A DNA stretch of 64,000 nt from Silicimonas algicola (GCF_003148765.1 NZ_QGGV01000012.1:62001-126000), one strand, 5' to 3'; shown: positions 1-8,870, counted from the stretch's first letter. The notes: generated from the letters alone by a model not told the origin. Made by a program: numbers and translations.

Positions 1-729
1 CTGTCCGAAACCCTCCGTCAGCAGCAGGGTCTGTCGGACGAGGCGTTCCGGGATCTTCAGGAGCAGTTCGGTCCCGAGGGTCAGCAAGGCCAACAGGGTC
101 AGCAAGGGCAGGAAGGGCAGCAGGGACAACAGGGTCAAGGACAGCAGGGCCAGGGTCAGCAAGGTCAGCAAGGGCAAGGCCAACAGGGCCAGGGTCAGCA
201 GGGTCAGGGACAGCAGCCGGGCGACCTCGAGGGTGGACTTGCTGACCGTCAGCGCGCGCTGCGTCAGGAATTGAACCGCCAGACGCAGAACCTCCCAGGA
301 GCCGGTTCGCCTGAAGGCGACGCCGCGCGCCGGTCGCTCGACAGGGCGGGCGAGGCGATGGACGAGGCCGAGGAGTCGCTTCGAAACGAGGACTTCGCTG
401 GTGCCCTGGACGATCAGGCCGACGCGATGGAGGCTCTGCGCGAGGGAATGCGAGAGCTCGCCGATCAGATGGCGCAGCAGCAGCAACAGCAGCAGGGTGG
501 GCAGCAGGGCGACGCCCTGGGCCGCAACAACCCAAGCGGTAATCGCGATCCACTGGGCCGCGACCAGGGAGAGAATGGTCGGATCGGGACTGACGAGCAA
601 CTCTTGCAGGGCGAGGACGTGTATCGCCGGGCCCGTGAGCTTCTGGACGAGATACGCCGCCGCTCTGGCGAGCAGGAGCGCCCGACCGAAGAGCTGGATT
701 ACCTAAAGCGTCTTCTGGAGAGATTCTAG
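1..729 (+). CDS. DUF4175 (TIGR02302 family) protein, C-terminal part
   Basis: The frame is already open at base 1 and stops at tag 727-729, so about 242 C-terminal residues are visible and the start lies left of the window. I recognise the Gln/Gly-rich C-terminus of the TIGR02302 (DUF4175) family. These are large alphaproteobacterial proteins with N-terminal membrane segments and no established biochemical role. Visible residues 27-72 are almost entirely Gly-Gln-Gln and Gly-Gln units. A second polyglutamine run follows the MAQ at about residue 157. Between and after these tracts lies charged, probably helical sequence rich in Glu, Arg and Asp. It ends one base before the stop of the convergent zinc-ribbon gene. 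The family call rests on composition and the C-terminal architecture. Confidence 0.75.
   Translation: MSETLRQQQGLSDEAFRDLQEQFGPEGQQGQQGQQGQEGQQGQQGQGQQGQGQQGQQGQGQQGQGQQGQGQQPGDLEGGLADRQRALRQELNRQTQNLPGAGSPEGDAARRSLDRAGEAMDEAEESLRNEDFAGALDDQADAMEALREGMRELADQMAQQQQQQQGGQQGDALGRNNPSGNRDPLGRDQGENGRIGTDEQLLQGEDVYRRARELLDEIRRRSGEQERPTEELDYLKRLLERF
79..216 (+). repeat. GQQ/GQ-coding low-complexity tract
   Basis: Forty-six consecutive codons encode only Gly and Gln, apart from one Glu, arranged as 3-residue GQQ and 2-residue GQ units. At DNA level the units mix ggt, ggc, gga and ggg with cag and caa, so the tract is conserved more as protein than as a perfect DNA repeat. It lies inside the DUF4175 coding sequence. 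Such tracts can change length by slippage or recombination between strains. Confidence 0.85.
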
Positions 730-730
730 C

Positions 731-1579
731 CTAGCGCTGGATCAGGCCGTCGAGCCAGTCGCGGGCGGCATTCGCCCCGTCCACATAGCGGACGAGAGCC
801 GTCTCGGACCCGGGGATGGCGCTCGCGATGGCAGGAGCGAAGGCGTAGGCGACGATCAGGCCTGCCGCGATCAGAAGCATGAGGAAGAACCCCATTCGGA
901 AGCCGCTGCGATGGCTCGCAACCGCTTCGGTCGTACCTCTGCGGCGCTTGCGCGCGGGCTTCAGGGTCGAATTGATCTCGTCGATGTCGGGCAACAGATC
1001 CTTGCGAGGCGCCTGGTAATCGGAGTCTCCGCGAGCATCCTGCCGGTCATCGTCGGGGTCGTTGTCGGGGCGCATGCTGGCCATGCGGGCCCGCAGAGCG
1101 CGTGACGGCGTCTCGCGCCGGCGAATCTGGTCGAGCGCCATATCGGTCTGGGTTTCCAGGGCCTCGGACGGTGGCGCACGGCGCTGAGACAACTCGCGCT
1201 GCGCTTCTTCCCGCAACAGGTCCACGTCTGCGGCGTCGGCCGGCCTGCGTGCGCGCGGCGCGTCGCCGGCCGGCGGAACGAAGGCGGCGGACGCGATGTC
1301 CTCGTCTTCTTCCGCTTCCTCTTCCTCCTCGTCAGAGATGGACTTCTCGGAGGCGGCGGCAACGGCGCGGACGGCCTCGCTCGGCGCCTCGTCCTCAGCC
1401 TCATCGTCGCTCTCTTCCTGTGGCGAGGCGGACAACGTGTCTTCGAAACCGGCGGGGGGAGGGGGCAGTTCAAACCATGTGTGGCCGCAGTTCGAGCACT
1501 GCACATCGCGTCCCTCGTCGGGGATCAGCGACGTGTCGACCTCGTACTGAGCGCTGCAATTCGGACAAACGAGCCGCAT
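731..1579 (-). CDS. Zinc-ribbon (MJ0042-type) single-pass membrane protein
   Basis: The product is 282 residues. The N-terminus carries two CxxC pairs (Cys5/Cys8 and Cys28/Cys31), the MJ0042-type zinc ribbon found at the start of many alphaproteobacterial membrane proteins. A long acidic, Ala/Glu-rich and presumably disordered middle follows. One hydrophobic helix lies at about residues 230-250, with a short C-terminal tail. I chose the ATG at 1577-1579 because the ribbon begins immediately after it; a longer upstream frame exists but adds no recognisable sequence. The gene is divergent from ftsE across about 155 bases. The family has no firm function; a zinc-dependent cytoplasmic head on a membrane anchor is inference. 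Confidence 0.75.
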   Translation of the reverse strand: MRLVCPNCSAQYEVDTSLIPDEGRDVQCSNCGHTWFELPPPPAGFEDTLSASPQEESDDEAEDEAPSEAVRAVAAASEKSISDEEEEEAEEDEDIASAAFVPPAGDAPRARRPADAADVDLLREEAQRELSQRRAPPSEALETQTDMALDQIRRRETPSRALRARMASMRPDNDPDDDRQDARGDSDYQAPRKDLLPDIDEINSTLKPARKRRRGTTEAVASHRSGFRMGFFLMLLIAAGLIVAYAFAPAIASAIPGSETALVRYVDGANAARDWLDGLIQR

Positions 1580-1734
1580 AAATTTGTTCCTTGCCCCGAC
1601 AAACGCGCCGTTTCGGCGTTCTACGTCACCTGCCTTGCAAGCTTCTAGCACTTCATCCCGCGCCGGAAAAGTCTGCTGACGTTGATCCTTGTCGCGGAAA
1701 CGGGCAAAAGCGAACAGCGAGGCGGGGAGGCGGC

Positions 1735-2412
1735 GTGATCGAGCTTGACGATGTCGTGGTGGGCTACGGCGGTCGAACGCTTTTCGACGGCATGTCGATG
1801 TCCCTTCCGCAAGGTAGTTTTCACTTCCTGACCGGCCCGTCGGGCGCGGGCAAGACGACCCTTCTTCGAATGGTATCGATGGAGCTTCGGCCGTCGTCAG
1901 GACGCGTGCGCGTGCTGGATGAGGATGTTGGCCGGCTGGACCGCGACGGGATCGCGCGGATGCGCAGGAGGATCGGCGTCGTCCACCAGGACAGCCGTTT
2001 CATCGACCACATGACGGTGGCCGAGAACGTCCGGTTGCCGGCGACGGTCGCGGGTCAATCCGAGGCGACCGCGGACGCACATCTCGCGGAACTCCTGGGA
2101 TGGGTCGGACTGGGCGATCAGGCCGCGCAGCATCCCCCCGAGCTTTCGGGCGGCGAAAGGCAGAGGGCCGCCCTGGCGCGTGCGGTGATCCTGTCGCCGG
2201 ACGTGGTTCTGGCGGACGAGCCGACGGGGAACGTCGACTGGGACATGTCCTTGAGGATCCTCGACCTTCTGATCCAGCTCAACCGTTTGGGGAAGACGAT
2301 CCTCTGCGCGACGCACGACCTGAATCTGATCCGGCAGGCAAAGTCCCGTGTGACATCGCGGGTCCTGCGGCTGAAGGGCGGGCGCGTCGAACAGGCAGGG
2401 ATCGACTTGTGA
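1735..2412 (+). CDS. ftsE: Cell division ATP-binding protein FtsE
   Basis: This is a 225-residue ABC ATPase. Walker A is GPSGAGKTT (34-42), the Q-loop Gln is at about 85, the signature LSGGERQ is at 137-143 and Walker B VVLADE is at 157-162. FtsE pairs with FtsX in the inner membrane and couples ATP hydrolysis to activation of periplasmic peptidoglycan hydrolysis during division. The GTG at 1735 is preceded by a purine-rich aggcggggaggcgg Shine-Dalgarno region. An upstream in-frame ATG would add about 48 non-homologous residues. The stop overlaps the ftsX start (gtga), so the two are translationally coupled. Identity rests on the ABC motifs together with the adjacent FtsX-type permease. Confidence 0.92.
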   Translation: MIELDDVVVGYGGRTLFDGMSMSLPQGSFHFLTGPSGAGKTTLLRMVSMELRPSSGRVRVLDEDVGRLDRDGIARMRRRIGVVHQDSRFIDHMTVAENVRLPATVAGQSEATADAHLAELLGWVGLGDQAAQHPPELSGGERQRAALARAVILSPDVVLADEPTGNVDWDMSLRILDLLIQLNRLGKTILCATHDLNLIRQAKSRVTSRVLRLKGGRVEQAGIDL

Positions 2413-3296
2413 GGCGCCCCTCGTTTCTGTCCACCGATCCGACCGCAGCGCGTGTGGTGCCTGCCACCGGCTTCACAGCCGCTCTGACCATCGTGAGTTC
2501 GGCCGCGACCGCCTTTCTCGCCGTCTTCGCGATCGCGCTGTCGCTTGCGGCCGGGGACCTTGCGACGAGATGGGAGACCGAGCTTGCCGGCACAGCGACC
2601 GTGCGCCTACCAGCCGCGGACGAGGGCCAGGACGTCCAGGTCGCCACCATCCTCGAGGCGCTGAAGCAGACGCCGGGGATAGGAACGGCTCACCGGCTGG
2701 ACGACGGCGAGCAGGCGGCCCTCCTGGCTCCCTGGTTCGGAACCGACCTTCCGCTCGACAGCCTGCGTCTGCCCATACTGATCGAAGTGACCGAGATCGG
2801 AGACGGGCCCGATGTCGAGGGTCTGAACCTCCGTCTGGAGGCCGAGGCCCCCGGAGCCGTCTACGACAACCACGGCCGCTGGCGCGCGCCCCTGGCCGAA
2901 GCGGCGGGCTGGCTTCGGAAGCTCGGGACGGTCTCATTGATCCTGATCGCGGGTGTCATGGCGGTGACGATCGCGCTTGCGGCATCGGCCGCCCTCGCGG
3001 CCAACGGTCAGGTCATCGACGTTCTGCGCCTTGTGGGCGCTCGCGACGCCTGGATCACCCGCGCCTTCGTGCAACGTTTCACGCTTCGCGCGGCGGCAGG
3101 GGCGGGGGCGGGGACCCTTATCGGCATGATCGCACTTCTCCTCATGCCCGGTGGTGCTGAGACGGGCATTCTCGCAGGTCTTGGGCTGTCTGGGGTCGAG
3201 TGGCTCTGGCCTCTCGTCATCCCACCTGCCGCCGCCTTGCTGGCCTATGCGGCGACTCGGGCCGCCGCAGCGCGCCGTCTGGGGAGCGCGCCCTGA
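2409..3296 (+). CDS. ftsX: Cell division protein FtsX
   Basis: The product is 295 residues with the FtsX layout. One membrane helix near the N-terminus (about residues 15-45) is followed by a periplasmic loop of roughly 120 residues, then three further helices in the C-terminal half, including the conserved RLVGARDAWITRAF segment of FtsX/MacB-type permeases. It is the membrane partner of FtsE. The GTG at 2409-2411 overlaps the ftsE stop, and its own tga (3294-3296) overlaps the ATG of the acyltransferase, so it sits in a tightly coupled run. The extracellular loop would contact a periplasmic coiled-coil hydrolase activator; none is encoded nearby. Confidence 0.9.
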   Translation: MRRPSFLSTDPTAARVVPATGFTAALTIVSSAATAFLAVFAIALSLAAGDLATRWETELAGTATVRLPAADEGQDVQVATILEALKQTPGIGTAHRLDDGEQAALLAPWFGTDLPLDSLRLPILIEVTEIGDGPDVEGLNLRLEAEAPGAVYDNHGRWRAPLAEAAGWLRKLGTVSLILIAGVMAVTIALAASAALAANGQVIDVLRLVGARDAWITRAFVQRFTLRAAAGAGAGTLIGMIALLLMPGGAETGILAGLGLSGVEWLWPLVIPPAAALLAYAATRAAAARRLGSAP

Positions 3297-4021
3297 TGGT
3301 CGCCATCCAGTGGCTGCGGTCGCTTGTGTTCAACGTCTCGATCTACGTCGTCATGGCGATCTATGCCGTGGTGTTCTTTCCCTTCGCGCTCTTCTCACGC
3401 GATTGGGCTTTCCGAGCCTGCAAGGCCTGGTGCGCCTATGTCAGGTGGGCGGCCCGCTGGATGGTGGGCCTGAAGACCGAGGTTCGGGGCCCTATTCCGC
3501 AGGGCGAGGTGGTCGTTGCGGCCAAACACCAGTCGTTTCTCGACATCATCCTCATTTTCCACGCGCTTCCCCGCGCGAGGTTCATCATGAAGCGCGAACT
3601 GATGTACGCGCCGATCCTGGGGCAGTACGCGTTGAGGATCGGCTGCGTTCCCGTCGACCGGGGCAAGCGCGGCAAAGCCATCGAGAAGATGAAGGCGGAC
3701 GTCGAAAAGGGGCGGCTGGAGCCGGGGCAGCTCATAATCTACCCGCAAGGGACGCGCGTCGCCCCCGGAGAATACCTGCCTTACAAGGTCGGCACCGGGA
3801 TCCTCTACGAGCAACTCGAACAGCCCTGCATTCCCGTCGCGGCCAACGTCGGCCTGTTCTGGCCGAAGCGCGGGGTGATGCGCCGCCAGGGCACCGCCGT
3901 GGTCGAATTCCTTGCACCGATTCAGTCCGGGATGGCTATAAAGCCGTTCATGGCTCATCTCGAGGACGTCATCGAGACGCGCTCCGCCGCCCTGAACGAA
4001 GAGGCTGATCCTCGACCGTGA
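3296..4021 (+). CDS. plsC: 1-acyl-sn-glycerol-3-phosphate acyltransferase (PlsC family)
   Basis: The product is 241 residues. It would transfer an acyl group to lysophosphatidate to make phosphatidate at the inner membrane. A hydrophobic N-terminal segment covers residues 8-33. The acyltransferase motif HX4D is HQSFLD with His78 and Asp83. The second substrate motif reads YPQGTR (149-154), with Gln where many PlsC proteins have Glu. The ATG overlaps the ftsX stop and the gene ends inside the start of the next gene. Because alphaproteobacteria often carry several PlsC paralogues, this could be an accessory acyltransferase (for example acting on a specialised lipid); the exact substrate is not visible. 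Confidence 0.85.
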   Translation: MVAIQWLRSLVFNVSIYVVMAIYAVVFFPFALFSRDWAFRACKAWCAYVRWAARWMVGLKTEVRGPIPQGEVVVAAKHQSFLDIILIFHALPRARFIMKRELMYAPILGQYALRIGCVPVDRGKRGKAIEKMKADVEKGRLEPGQLIIYPQGTRVAPGEYLPYKVGTGILYEQLEQPCIPVAANVGLFWPKRGVMRRQGTAVVEFLAPIQSGMAIKPFMAHLEDVIETRSAALNEEADPRP

Positions 4022-4626
4022 CACACGACATCGACACCATCGAGGCTCTCGAGGCGATCTACGGAATACCGTTGGCAACCGCGGTCGCGAAGGTGGCCGA
4101 CCGCTTGGTGCCGGTCTATCGCGAATGGATCGCCGCCTCGCGCTTCTGCATCTTCACCACGGTCGGGCCCGAGGGGACAGACGCCTCGCCGCGGGGCGAG
4201 GATGGGCCTGTGGTGATCGAGATCGATGAGCGCACCTTGGCGCTTCCGGACTGGCACGGAAACAACCGGGTGGATTCGCTGCGGAACATCGTTCGGGATG
4301 GGCGTGTCTCGCTTCTGTTCATGGTTCCCGGATCGGACAACGTCGTGCGTGTCAACGGAACGGCGCGGCTGACCGTCGATCCCGCAGTGCTCGGGCGTTT
4401 CGAGCGCGGGGCAAAGCGTCCCAGGTCGGTGATCGTCGTGCGGATCGGCGAGGTCTATTTCCAGTGCGCCCGCGCGCTCTTGAGGTCGAAGCTCTGGAGC
4501 TCTGGCGACCAGAGCGCCGGGCTTCCGACCCCGGGCCAGATCCTGGCGGCGTTGAGCGATGATCGCCACGGGGGCGAAGCCTACGATGCCGTCTGGCCCG
4601 AGCGTGCAAGGGAGACCCTCTGGTGA
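4018..4626 (+). CDS. Pyridoxamine 5'-phosphate oxidase (PPOX)-class FMN-binding protein
   Basis: The product is 202 residues with the split-barrel flavin-binding fold of the PPOX superfamily. The SRFCIFTTVGPEG, DWHGNNRVDSLRNI and VSLLFMVPGS segments are typical of the MSMEG_1061/DR_2398-like subgroup. It is probably an FMN- or F420-type oxidoreductase of unknown substrate rather than the vitamin B6 enzyme PdxH, because the PLP-binding C-terminus is missing. The GTG start overlaps the plsC stop and the stop overlaps the methyltransferase GTG. No regulatory sequence separates it from ftsEX-plsC. The family assignment is good; the reaction is not known. Confidence 0.8.
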   Translation: MTHDIDTIEALEAIYGIPLATAVAKVADRLVPVYREWIAASRFCIFTTVGPEGTDASPRGEDGPVVIEIDERTLALPDWHGNNRVDSLRNIVRDGRVSLLFMVPGSDNVVRVNGTARLTVDPAVLGRFERGAKRPRSVIVVRIGEVYFQCARALLRSKLWSSGDQSAGLPTPGQILAALSDDRHGGEAYDAVWPERARETLW

Positions 4627-5483
4627 GCGAAACCGGCCCCAATTCCGACGAAGCGCGCTACTGGGCTTCCCCAACCGGATTGTCATGGATCGAAAACGAA
4701 GCGGCGCTGGACACGCTTTTCGCGTCGGTAACGGACGCGGTGCTGGATGCCGCCGACTTGAAGCCGGGCGAGTCGGTGCTCGACGTCGGATGCGGAACCG
4801 GCGCACATGCGCTTGCCGCCGCGCGCCGGGTCGGGGCCGGCGGACGGGTGACGGCTCTCGATATTTCGCCGCCGCTTCTGAGGCGTGCGGAGGCGCGCGC
4901 AACGGCAGAAGGATTGGCCGATCGGTTCGAGTTCGCTGTCGCGGATGCGCAGAGTGCAGACCTCGGCGTCGCGCGGTACGACCTGGCCACGTCGCGCTTC
5001 GGTGTCATGTTCTTTGCGGACCCTGCCGCCGCATTCGCGAACATCGCGAAGACGGTTCGTCCCGGCGGACGAATGGTCTTCGGCGTCTGGGGGCCTGTCG
5101 CCCGCAACCCCTGGTGGGGGCTGCCTTCGCGCGTCGCGGGCGAGGTCTTAGGTCCCTTGCCCAAGACCGCGCCGAACGCACCGGGGCCCATGGGCTTGTC
5201 GGATGCCGATTATGTCCGGGACGTCCTGCGCGGCGCAGGGCTGGAACATGCGGAGGTCGAGCCTCTGACGGTCTTCCTGCGTCATCCCGAAGGCGCCGCA
5301 GGCGCTGTGGCCCTGAGCCTGCGTGTCGGATCGGCAGCGCGGGCGCTGAGGCTCTACGAGAGCACGGCAGTGCAGGAAGCCGAGGTCGCGGCGCGTCTCG
5401 AAGAGGCGTATCGGCCCTTCGAGGCCGACGGCGAATTCCGGATGCCCGCGGTCCTGAACCTGATCCGGTCGCGGCTGCCCTGA
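4623..5483 (+). CDS. Class I SAM-dependent methyltransferase
   Basis: The product is 286 residues with a Rossmann-like methyltransferase domain. Motif I VLDVGCGTG lies at 52-60, an acidic residue ends the second strand in TALDIS, and a RFGVMFFADP segment matches motif IV of UbiE-like enzymes. The C-terminal part (about 190-286) resembles the substrate cap of UbiE/COQ5-type proteins. It starts with GTG overlapping the preceding stop and ends 54 bases before accA, which has its own promoter, so it closes the ftsE run. The methyl acceptor cannot be read from the sequence. Confidence 0.8.
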   Translation: MSETGPNSDEARYWASPTGLSWIENEAALDTLFASVTDAVLDAADLKPGESVLDVGCGTGAHALAAARRVGAGGRVTALDISPPLLRRAEARATAEGLADRFEFAVADAQSADLGVARYDLATSRFGVMFFADPAAAFANIAKTVRPGGRMVFGVWGPVARNPWWGLPSRVAGEVLGPLPKTAPNAPGPMGLSDADYVRDVLRGAGLEHAEVEPLTVFLRHPEGAAGAVALSLRVGSAARALRLYESTAVQEAEVAARLEEAYRPFEADGEFRMPAVLNLIRSRLP

Positions 5484-5485
5484 AC

Positions 5486-5515
5486 TTGCGGCTGCCGCCC
5501 GGCGTCCCTTATATA
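5486..5515 (+). promoter_or_regulatory. Predicted sigma70 promoter of accA
   Basis: A -35 box ttgcgg (5486-5491) and a -10 box tatata (5510-5515) are separated by 18 bases; ttatat one base upstream gives 17. The predicted start lies near 5522, leaving a very short leader before the accA ATG at 5538 with agaggt as its ribosome site. This would make accA transcription independent of the upstream run. Confidence 0.55.
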
Positions 5516-5537
5516 CCGGGAGCAGAAGAGGTCAGGC

Positions 5538-6497
5538 ATGAATTATCTCGAATTCGAAAAACCGCTTGCCGAGATCGAAGGCAAGGCCGAGGAACTGCGC
5601 GCCATGGCCCGGTCGAACAAGGGGATGGATGTCGACAAGGAGGCTGCGGGTCTTGACCGAAAGGCGCAGAGCCTTCTGGGCGATCTCTACAAGAACCTGA
5701 CCCCCTGGCAGAAATGCCAGGTTGCGCGGCACCCCGACCGTCCGCACTGCAAGGACTACATCGACGCCCTCTTCACCGAGTACACGCCGCTGGCTGGCGA
5801 CCGCAATTTCGCCGACGACCACGCGATCATGGGCGGCCTGGCCCGGCTGAACGACAGGCCCGTCATGGTGATCGGCCACGAGAAAGGCCACGACACCCAG
5901 TCCCGGATCGAGCGCAACTTCGGCATGGCGCGTCCCGAAGGCTATCGCAAGGCGATCCGGCTTATGAACCTCGCCGACCGCTTCGGGGTCCCGGTCGTCA
6001 CGCTGATCGACACTCCGGGCGCCTATCCCGGCAAGGGCGCAGAAGAGCGGGGCCAGTCCGAGGCCATCGCGCGATCGACCGAACAGTGTCTGAGGCTGGG
6101 CGTGCCCCTCGTCAGCGTCGTGATCGGCGAGGGCGGTTCCGGCGGAGCCGTGGCTTTTGCCACCGCCAACCGCGTCGCGATGCTCGAGCACTCGATCTAT
6201 TCCGTCATCTCGCCCGAAGGCTGCGCGTCGATCCTCTGGAAGGATGCCGAAAAGATGAAGGAAGCTGCCGAGGCGTTGCGCCTTACAGCGCAGGACCTGC
6301 ACAAGCTTGGCGTGATCGACCGGATCATCGCCGAGTCCGTGGGCGGTGCGCAGCGTGACCGCGTGTCGACGATGCGCTCGGTCGGACTGTGCATCGACGA
6401 CATCCTCAAGCAGCTTGCGCCCATGTCCCGCAAAGATCTCGTCCGGGATCGCCGCGCGAAGTTCCTGAACATGGGGCAGGCGGGTCTGGCTGCCTGA
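5538..6497 (+). CDS. accA: Acetyl-CoA carboxylase carboxyltransferase subunit alpha
   Basis: The product is 319 residues, the normal length of AccA. It contains the diagnostic [20 protein letters not shown] and [20 protein letters not shown] regions and the [10 protein letters not shown] oxyanion/CoA segment. AccA forms an alpha2beta2 carboxyltransferase with AccD and moves the carboxyl group from carboxybiotin to acetyl-CoA, the first committed step of fatty-acid synthesis. accD, accB and accC are not in the window, which is usual because acc genes are scattered in alphaproteobacteria. It begins at ATG 5538 downstream of a good promoter and ends about 107 bases before the molybdenum-hydroxylase genes. 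The identification is secure. Confidence 0.97.
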   Translation: MNYLEFEKPLAEIEGKAEELRAMARSNKGMDVDKEAAGLDRKAQSLLGDLYKNLTPWQKCQVARHPDRPHCKDYIDALFTEYTPLAGDRNFADDHAIMGGLARLNDRPVMVIGHEKGHDTQSRIERNFGMARPEGYRKAIRLMNLADRFGVPVVTLIDTPGAYPGKGAEERGQSEAIARSTEQCLRLGVPLVSVVIGEGGSGGAVAFATANRVAMLEHSIYSVISPEGCASILWKDAEKMKEAAEALRLTAQDLHKLGVIDRIIAESVGGAQRDRVSTMRSVGLCIDDILKQLAPMSRKDLVRDRRAKFLNMGQAGLAA

Positions 6498-6532
6498 TTG
6501 CAAAACGTCGCCCGATGCGCGATTAGCGCTGG

Positions 6533-6548
6533 AATGTCGCGCGACATT
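6533..6548. promoter_or_regulatory. Perfect 16-bp palindrome upstream of the (2Fe-2S) subunit gene
   Basis: The sequence aatgtcgc followed by gcgacatt is a perfect inverted repeat without a spacer. Its centre lies about 64 bases before the TTG start at 6605. The form suits a dimeric regulator operator (for example GntR or LysR-like) for the molybdenum-hydroxylase genes. It has no T-run, so it is unlikely to be a terminator for accA. The function is inferred from position and symmetry only. Confidence 0.4.
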
Positions 6549-6604
6549 TCCGGAAGATGCCCGGGCCTCGCGCCGAGACGCGAGCCTGCGACGAGGAGGA
6601 CAGC

Positions 6605-7078
<474 letters not shown>

Positions 7079-7102
7079 CGCCCGCATCGAGGAGTAAGCC
7101 CG

Positions 7103-7897
7103 ATGCATGAAACGACCTATCACCGCGCCGCCAGCGTCGAGGATGCCTCCCGCCTTCTGTCTGCGAGCGACGAGGGCCAGTTGATCGCCGGTGGCCAGAC
7201 CCTTATCCCGACGATGAAGGCTCGGCTTGCCGCGCCGTCGGACCTTGTCGACATTTCGCGTATCGGCGCCCTTCGCGGCATCGAGGTCTCGGGACGCAGG
7301 GTCACCATCGGCGCGATGACGACCCATGCCGAGGTAGCTGGCAGCGCGGAGCTTCGCTCGGTCTGTCCGGGCCTCGCGGATCTGGCCGGGCTGATCGGCG
7401 ACCCTGCCGTGCGCCACCGCGGCACCATCGGCGGGTCCATCGCGAACAACGACCCCGCCTCCGATTACCCCGCAGGTGTCCTGGGCCTTGCCGCTGTCAT
7501 CCGTACCGACAAGCGCGAGATTTCGGCGGACGATTACTTCGAAGGCATGTTCACCACTGCTCTCGACGAAGGCGAGATCATCCTGTCGGTGTCGTTCGAT
7601 GCGCCCGAGGCCTGCGCCTATGCAAAGTTCCCGAACCCCGCGTCTCGCTACGCGCTCTGCGGTGTCTTTATCGCCAAGGGGGCGGACGGTATTCGGGTCG
7701 CGGTCACCGGGGCGGGGAACGATGGCGTCTTCCGCGCAAGCGCGTTGGAGCAAGCTCTGTCGTTAGACTTCTCACCCGCGGCGGTCGATGGCGTGACCGT
7801 CGACGCGGACGAGATGCTGTCCGACATCCACGGCGACGCCGCGTATCGTGCGAACCTCGTCAAGGTAATGGCCAAGCGAGCCCTCGCCGCGATGTGA
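7103..7897 (+). CDS. FAD-binding medium subunit (CoxM-like) of a molybdenum hydroxylase
   Basis: The product is 264 residues. It has the FAD-binding PCMH-type motifs AGGQTLIPTMK (about 29-39) and GTIGGSIANNDPASDYP (about 110-127) and a C-terminal CO-dehydrogenase flavoprotein domain. In the complete enzyme it accepts electrons from the iron-sulfur subunit. It follows the small subunit by 24 bases with its own gaggag ribosome site, so the pair is surely co-transcribed. It ends 13 bases before the stop of the convergent mcl1. With no large subunit in the window, either the partner is encoded elsewhere or the pair is a remnant. Neither gene shows frameshifts or internal stops. Confidence 0.88.
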   Translation: MHETTYHRAASVEDASRLLSASDEGQLIAGGQTLIPTMKARLAAPSDLVDISRIGALRGIEVSGRRVTIGAMTTHAEVAGSAELRSVCPGLADLAGLIGDPAVRHRGTIGGSIANNDPASDYPAGVLGLAAVIRTDKREISADDYFEGMFTTALDEGEIILSVSFDAPEACAYAKFPNPASRYALCGVFIAKGADGIRVAVTGAGNDGVFRASALEQALSLDFSPAAVDGVTVDADEMLSDIHGDAAYRANLVKVMAKRALAAM

Positions 7898-7910
7898 GCG
7901 TGGGGCGGCG

Positions 7911-8870
7911 TCACCGCCCTGCGATCAACTCGGCCTGCTTCACGATGACCTCGGCCTGCCGCACGCTTGCGATATCGACGAGGCGGCCCTTGTAGACGGC
8001 CGCGCCCGATCCGGTCCGCTGCGCCTCGTCCATGGCCGCAAGGATCTCGCGGGCCTCGGCTACGGCTTCCTCGGTCGGCGTGAAGACCTCGTTGGCGAGC
8101 GCAACCTGCTTGGGGTGGATCGCCCATTTGCCGACCATGCCGAGCGTCGCGGATCGCAGCGCCTGCGCGCGGAAACCCTCGTCGTCCGAGAAGTCGCCGA
8201 AGGGGCCGTCGACCGGCAACACGCCGTGGGTGCGGCAGGCCGCCACGATGGCGGTCTGCGCCCAGTGCCAGGGGTCCGACCAGTACTTCTGGCCGTGCCG
8301 CGCCATGTAGTAGTTCTCCTGCGTGCCCCCGATGCCCGTGGTCTGCATCCCCATGCTCGCCGCAAAGTCCGCTGCGCCGAGCGACATCGCCTGGAGACGG
8401 GGGGAGGACGCGGCGATTTCCTCGACATGAGCGATGCCGGCGGCGGTTTCGATGATGACCTCGAGCCCGATCGGTTTCGTCCGTCCCTTCGCGCGCTCCA
8501 CTGCGGTTACCAGCGCATCGACGGCATAGACGTCCGAGGCGTTGCCGACCTTTGGGATCATCAGGAGGTCGATCCGGTCCGAGCAGTTCTCCAGCACCTC
8601 GGTCACGTCGCGGTACCAGTAGGAGGTGTCGAGGCCGTTTATCCGCACCGAGAGCGTCTTGTCGCCCCAATCGACGTCGCCCACGGCCTCCACGATGTTC
8701 TTCCGTGCCTGCGCCTTGTCATCGGGCGCCACCGCGTCCTCAAGGTCGAGGTTGATGACATCCGCCTCGGACGCCGCCATCTTCTCGAAGATCGCGGGTC
8801 GTGAGCCGGGACCGAAAAGCTGGCAGCGGTTCGGACGGGCGGGTGGCGCGGGCTGGACGCGGAAAGACAT
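7911..8870 (-). CDS. mcl1: L-malyl-CoA/beta-methylmalyl-CoA lyase
   Basis: The product is 319 residues, matching the length of Mcl1 of Rhodobacter-type organisms. The start MSFRVQPAPPARPNRCQLFGPGSRP, in which the first residues vary between species, leads into the HpcH/CitE aldolase fold. Glu in DLEDAV and in LEVIIETAAGI and the Arg in SVRINGLD are typical metal/CoA-site residues. The GMVGKWAIHPKQV segment is characteristic. Mcl1 cleaves malyl-CoA and methylmalyl-CoA in the ethylmalonyl-CoA pathway for acetate assimilation. It is transcribed alone and divergently from dgcN across about 154 bases. The alternative is another CoA-ester lyase of the same family, such as a citramalyl-CoA lyase. 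Confidence 0.87.
   Translation of the reverse strand: MSFRVQPAPPARPNRCQLFGPGSRPAIFEKMAASEADVINLDLEDAVAPDDKAQARKNIVEAVGDVDWGDKTLSVRINGLDTSYWYRDVTEVLENCSDRIDLLMIPKVGNASDVYAVDALVTAVERAKGRTKPIGLEVIIETAAGIAHVEEIAASSPRLQAMSLGAADFAASMGMQTTGIGGTQENYYMARHGQKYWSDPWHWAQTAIVAACRTHGVLPVDGPFGDFSDDEGFRAQALRSATLGMVGKWAIHPKQVALANEVFTPTEEAVAEAREILAAMDEAQRTGSGAAVYKGRLVDIASVRQAEVIVKQAELIAGR

Noticed and set aside
79-216. Direct repeats resembling a short CRISPR or tandem satellite
   Set aside because: The repeat unit is six to nine bases, in frame, and codes only Gly and Gln. There are no spacers and no cas genes.
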